6,188 nucleotides of DNA, taken from the NCBI GenBank assembly GCA_014380825.1, contig JACMJD010000224.1, forward strand, positions 1 to 6,188. Direction: 5' to 3'. Made by a program: the position numbers and the translations under genes. The first letter of the stretch is position 1. Each line of letters starts with the position of its first letter. Below are positions 4,132-6,188 of this stretch, piece after piece. This stretch comes from Phycisphaerae bacterium. Its GTDB lineage: Bacteria > Planctomycetota > Phycisphaerae > Tepidisphaerales > Tepidisphaeraceae. Under the pieces are notes generated by a model, which was given only the letters and a program-made list of their open reading frames with translations, was not told the origin of the DNA and did no database searches.

Positions 4132-6183
4132 TCAACGTGCTCGGAAAAATTCGCCCGCATCGACTCGGAAGGCCGCATCGTGCGGGCAGGCGTAGACGCA
4201 ATTCGGATCCTGGTCGACGCTCTCGCACATATCGCACACCGCGGCCTTGCTCATCACGGCGATCAATCCGTTGCTTTCGCGCTGCGCGACCTCGACGGCC
4301 GAGCGATATGTCGCATCCTGCGACGCAGCGAGATAGTCATCGATCACATTTCGATCGACCACGCCGCGGAACAGCACGGCGTTCTCCGGATCGGTCTTGT
4401 TCGCCTTCTTCGCTTTGACGACGCTCTCGATCGCGCGCGCGGGTTTGAAATCGGTCGGGATCACCGGCAACTTCACGCGCGTCTGACGTCGCTCCATCAG
4501 TTTTTCGATCGCGGCGCGATAGGCTTTATCCTCGCTGTACGCCAGAAGTTCGTCATCACCAGCCGTTCCGGAGACATCGGCGTAGCACAACATCTTTCCG
4601 TGCGCCTCGAACGACAGCCCGCCCGGCAAGCTTGTCAGATCGAAATCCCTCGGCGGATCGAACGATGCGCTGGCGAGGCGCACCGGATCCTGCTGCTTGT
4701 AAATCTGCTCGCCCGGCTTCACCGGCAGCAGGTGCATCTCGATATTGCCGAACGGACAGTTCTCCGCGCACGCGCGACAGCCGATGCACCAGTCTTCAAT
4801 GATTATCGCACCAGTGGGGCTTCGTCCGATCGATCCGACCGGGCATTCGCTCAGGCACACCGGATCATGACACGATCGGCAGCTCGTCGGCACCAGATAT
4901 TTATCGAAGCGCAGGCCTTCGCGCTTCAGGCGCGTCAGGCCTTCATGTGAATCGGCGCAGGCGCGCACGCATTCGTCGCAGCGCGTGCATCGCTCGAGAT
5001 CGAACAGCAACATCCGCGTGCCCTGCATCAGGCCCTGGTCGACGTACTCTTTGAAATCGAGACCGGGTTTGATCGGCGGCGCGCTGGCTTTGTTCTGGCG
5101 ATCCTGGATCAACTCGTTCAACTGGCGACGAAAATCGGGATAGCCGACCACGAGCTCGTCGAACTCGCGACGATCGAGCGCGATCAGGTCGACATGATCG
5201 ATCGCGCTGCATGTGGCCGTGCGCTTGTTGCTTGATCCTCGATCGTTCAACAGCGCGACTTCGCCGAAGTACTGGCCCTTCGAGAGATAATTCAGCACGA
5301 CTTCATCGCCAAAGCTCTGCCGGCCGATCTTCACGAAACCGCGGCGGACGAGATAGAAATCTTCGGCCAGATCACCCTCGCGGAAGATCGGCTCGCCCGG
5401 GTCGAACGAGACGAAGTCGGCCGCATCGACCAGTCGCTTCAGCACCTCCGGCGGCACTTCTGCGAATAGCGTGCAATCGCGCAGCTCATTACCAAGCGCG
5501 CGATCGCGATACACTTTTTGCACAGCGGTATCCGGCGGCTTGGGTTGATCGAACCGCGCAGTCGGATTGCCAGCCAGGAACTTCAGCTTCTCGCTTCGCC
5601 AGCGTTTCTGATCGTCGTTCTGGAAGATCTTCAACAGGATGTTTCGCAGCATCTCCAGGCAATACACGTTTTCCTGCGCCACGACGTTGGCCGCGCGCGG
5701 GAGATAGCTCAGGCAGGTCATCTCGCCGAAGAATTCGCCCGCACCCATCGAGATGTCGAGAAGCGATCCACCCTCGGGAGACTTCGTCGCGTCGAGGTTC
5801 GGCCGCCACATGTTCTTTGGCGCGGCGGACTTCTTCGGCTTGCCGAAGAGCTTGCCCATCAACCCGCCCTTGCGCTGATTGCGGGCTTTCAGATCCGCCA
5901 CTGATTTGGCTGGGTCGATGTAGACGCGAACTTTTCCGGAAACCACGTAGAACGCGGTCGATCCGTATTCGCCCTGCCGGCAGATGAATTCGCCGGGCTC
6001 GTAGCTTCGAAGCCAGACTGCGCCGGGGTTTTTGTCGAGCCAGTTTTTCGTGAGTGTGCTGAACAGATCGTAGCGGCGGATTTCTTCGGAGCTCAGCGGC
6101 TCGCCGCGCTCGCTGCCTCCCAAGGCTTGTGCGTCGTCCGCGCTCATCCGGCGAACGATCGTCGACGATGATGCTTGACTCAT
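4132..6183 (-). CDS. Tandem cNMP-binding domain / four-cluster [4Fe-4S] ferredoxin fusion
   Basis: This 683-residue protein has no signal peptide or membrane helix, so it is cytoplasmic. Domain 1 (about 40-190) is a Crp-type cyclic-nucleotide fold with a phosphate-binding cassette, GEFFGEMTCL to R163, split by a basic insert at about 94-140. Domain 2 (about 236-365) is a more canonical cassette, GQYFGEVALL to RTAT (R321). No helix-turn-helix follows, so it is not a Crp/Fnr regulator. The rest resembles the iron-sulfur subunits of the DmsB/NrfC/HybA type: C399-402-405-409, C435-438-443-447, C466-469-472-476 and C650-653-662-666, sixteen cysteines for four [4Fe-4S] clusters. A 173-residue insert separates the third and fourth sets. 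The inferred role is a soluble electron carrier gated by a nucleotide or another ligand, feeding or draining the adjacent membrane cytochrome. The start is ATG 6183, or possibly M13; only five upstream bases are visible, so the ribosome site and any promoter are not shown. Confidence 0.9.
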   Translation of the reverse strand: MSQASSSTIVRRMSADDAQALGGSERGEPLSSEEIRRYDLFSTLTKNWLDKNPGAVWLRSYEPGEFICRQGEYGSTAFYVVSGKVRVYIDPAKSVADLKARNQRKGGLMGKLFGKPKKSAAPKNMWRPNLDATKSPEGGSLLDISMGAGEFFGEMTCLSYLPRAANVVAQENVYCLEMLRNILLKIFQNDDQKRWRSEKLKFLAGNPTARFDQPKPPDTAVQKVYRDRALGNELRDCTLFAEVPPEVLKRLVDAADFVSFDPGEPIFREGDLAEDFYLVRRGFVKIGRQSFGDEVVLNYLSKGQYFGEVALLNDRGSSNKRTATCSAIDHVDLIALDRREFDELVVGYPDFRRQLNELIQDRQNKASAPPIKPGLDFKEYVDQGLMQGTRMLLFDLERCTRCDECVRACADSHEGLTRLKREGLRFDKYLVPTSCRSCHDPVCLSECPVGSIGRSPTGAIIIEDWCIGCRACAENCPFGNIEMHLLPVKPGEQIYKQQDPVRLASASFDPPRDFDLTSLPGGLSFEAHGKMLCYADVSGTAGDDELLAYSEDKAYRAAIEKLMERRQTRVKLPVIPTDFKPARAIESVVKAKKANKTDPENAVLFRGVVDRNVIDDYLAASQDATYRSAVEVAQRESNGLIAVMSKAAVCDMCESVDQDPNCVYACPHDAAFRVDAGEFFRAR

Positions 6184-6188
6184 GCGAC

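Noticed and set aside
3771..4418. + strand frame with a CHEEHEG peptide
   Set aside because: That peptide is the translation of the dispersed CCACGAAG repeat; the rest is antisense to two solid genes.
4180..4950. 256-residue + strand open frame
   Set aside because: It is antisense to the ferredoxin part, which has sixteen cluster cysteines in order; the + frame has a shadow-like composition.
5211..5987. 258-residue + strand open frame
   Set aside because: It is antisense to the cNMP domains and dominated by Arg, Ser and Pro, as expected from a GC-rich shadow frame.
5089..6066. Crp/Fnr transcription factor
   Set aside because: Two cNMP folds are present but no helix-turn-helix follows either; the chain continues into ferredoxin clusters.

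Overview
The window looks like chromosomal DNA from a GC-rich environmental Gram-negative bacterium, most likely a planctomycete (Phycisphaerae-like). Three observations support this: a PEP-CTERM exosortase sorting tail, Shine-Dalgarno motifs absent or weak at every start whose upstream sequence is visible, and intergenic gaps filled with short palindromic repeats. The taxonomic assignment is inference from protein style; no marker gene is present.

Left part, + strand (2-1331): the 3' end of a secreted beta-propeller-like PEP-CTERM protein, then a compact sensorless histidine kinase. The kinase converges on the next gene across a 113-base gap that holds a long imperfect hairpin followed by a T-rich stretch.

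Right part, - strand (6183 down to 1445): three genes in one direction that read as a trans-membrane electron-transfer module. In order of transcription they are (i) a 683-residue cytoplasmic protein fusing two cyclic-nucleotide-binding domains to a four-cluster [4Fe-4S] ferredoxin, (ii) a 317-residue membrane protein with five predicted helices and two His pairs, each spaced 14 residues apart, as expected for a di-haem b-type cytochrome, and (iii) a membrane-anchored periplasmic cytochrome c with ten CXXCH motifs. The likely route links cytoplasmic iron-sulfur clusters, membrane b haems and periplasmic c haems. The cNMP domains would give direct ligand control of the cytoplasmic end. The direction of electron flow, the partners and the substrate cannot be read from this window, and the operon may continue beyond the right edge.

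Each of the three larger intergenic gaps (1332-1444, 2993-3091, 4046-4131) contains a different inverted repeat. Two have arms built from short tandem units. Such elements are dispersed through many environmental bacterial genomes. No tRNA, rRNA, CRISPR array, insertion sequence or integrase was seen.
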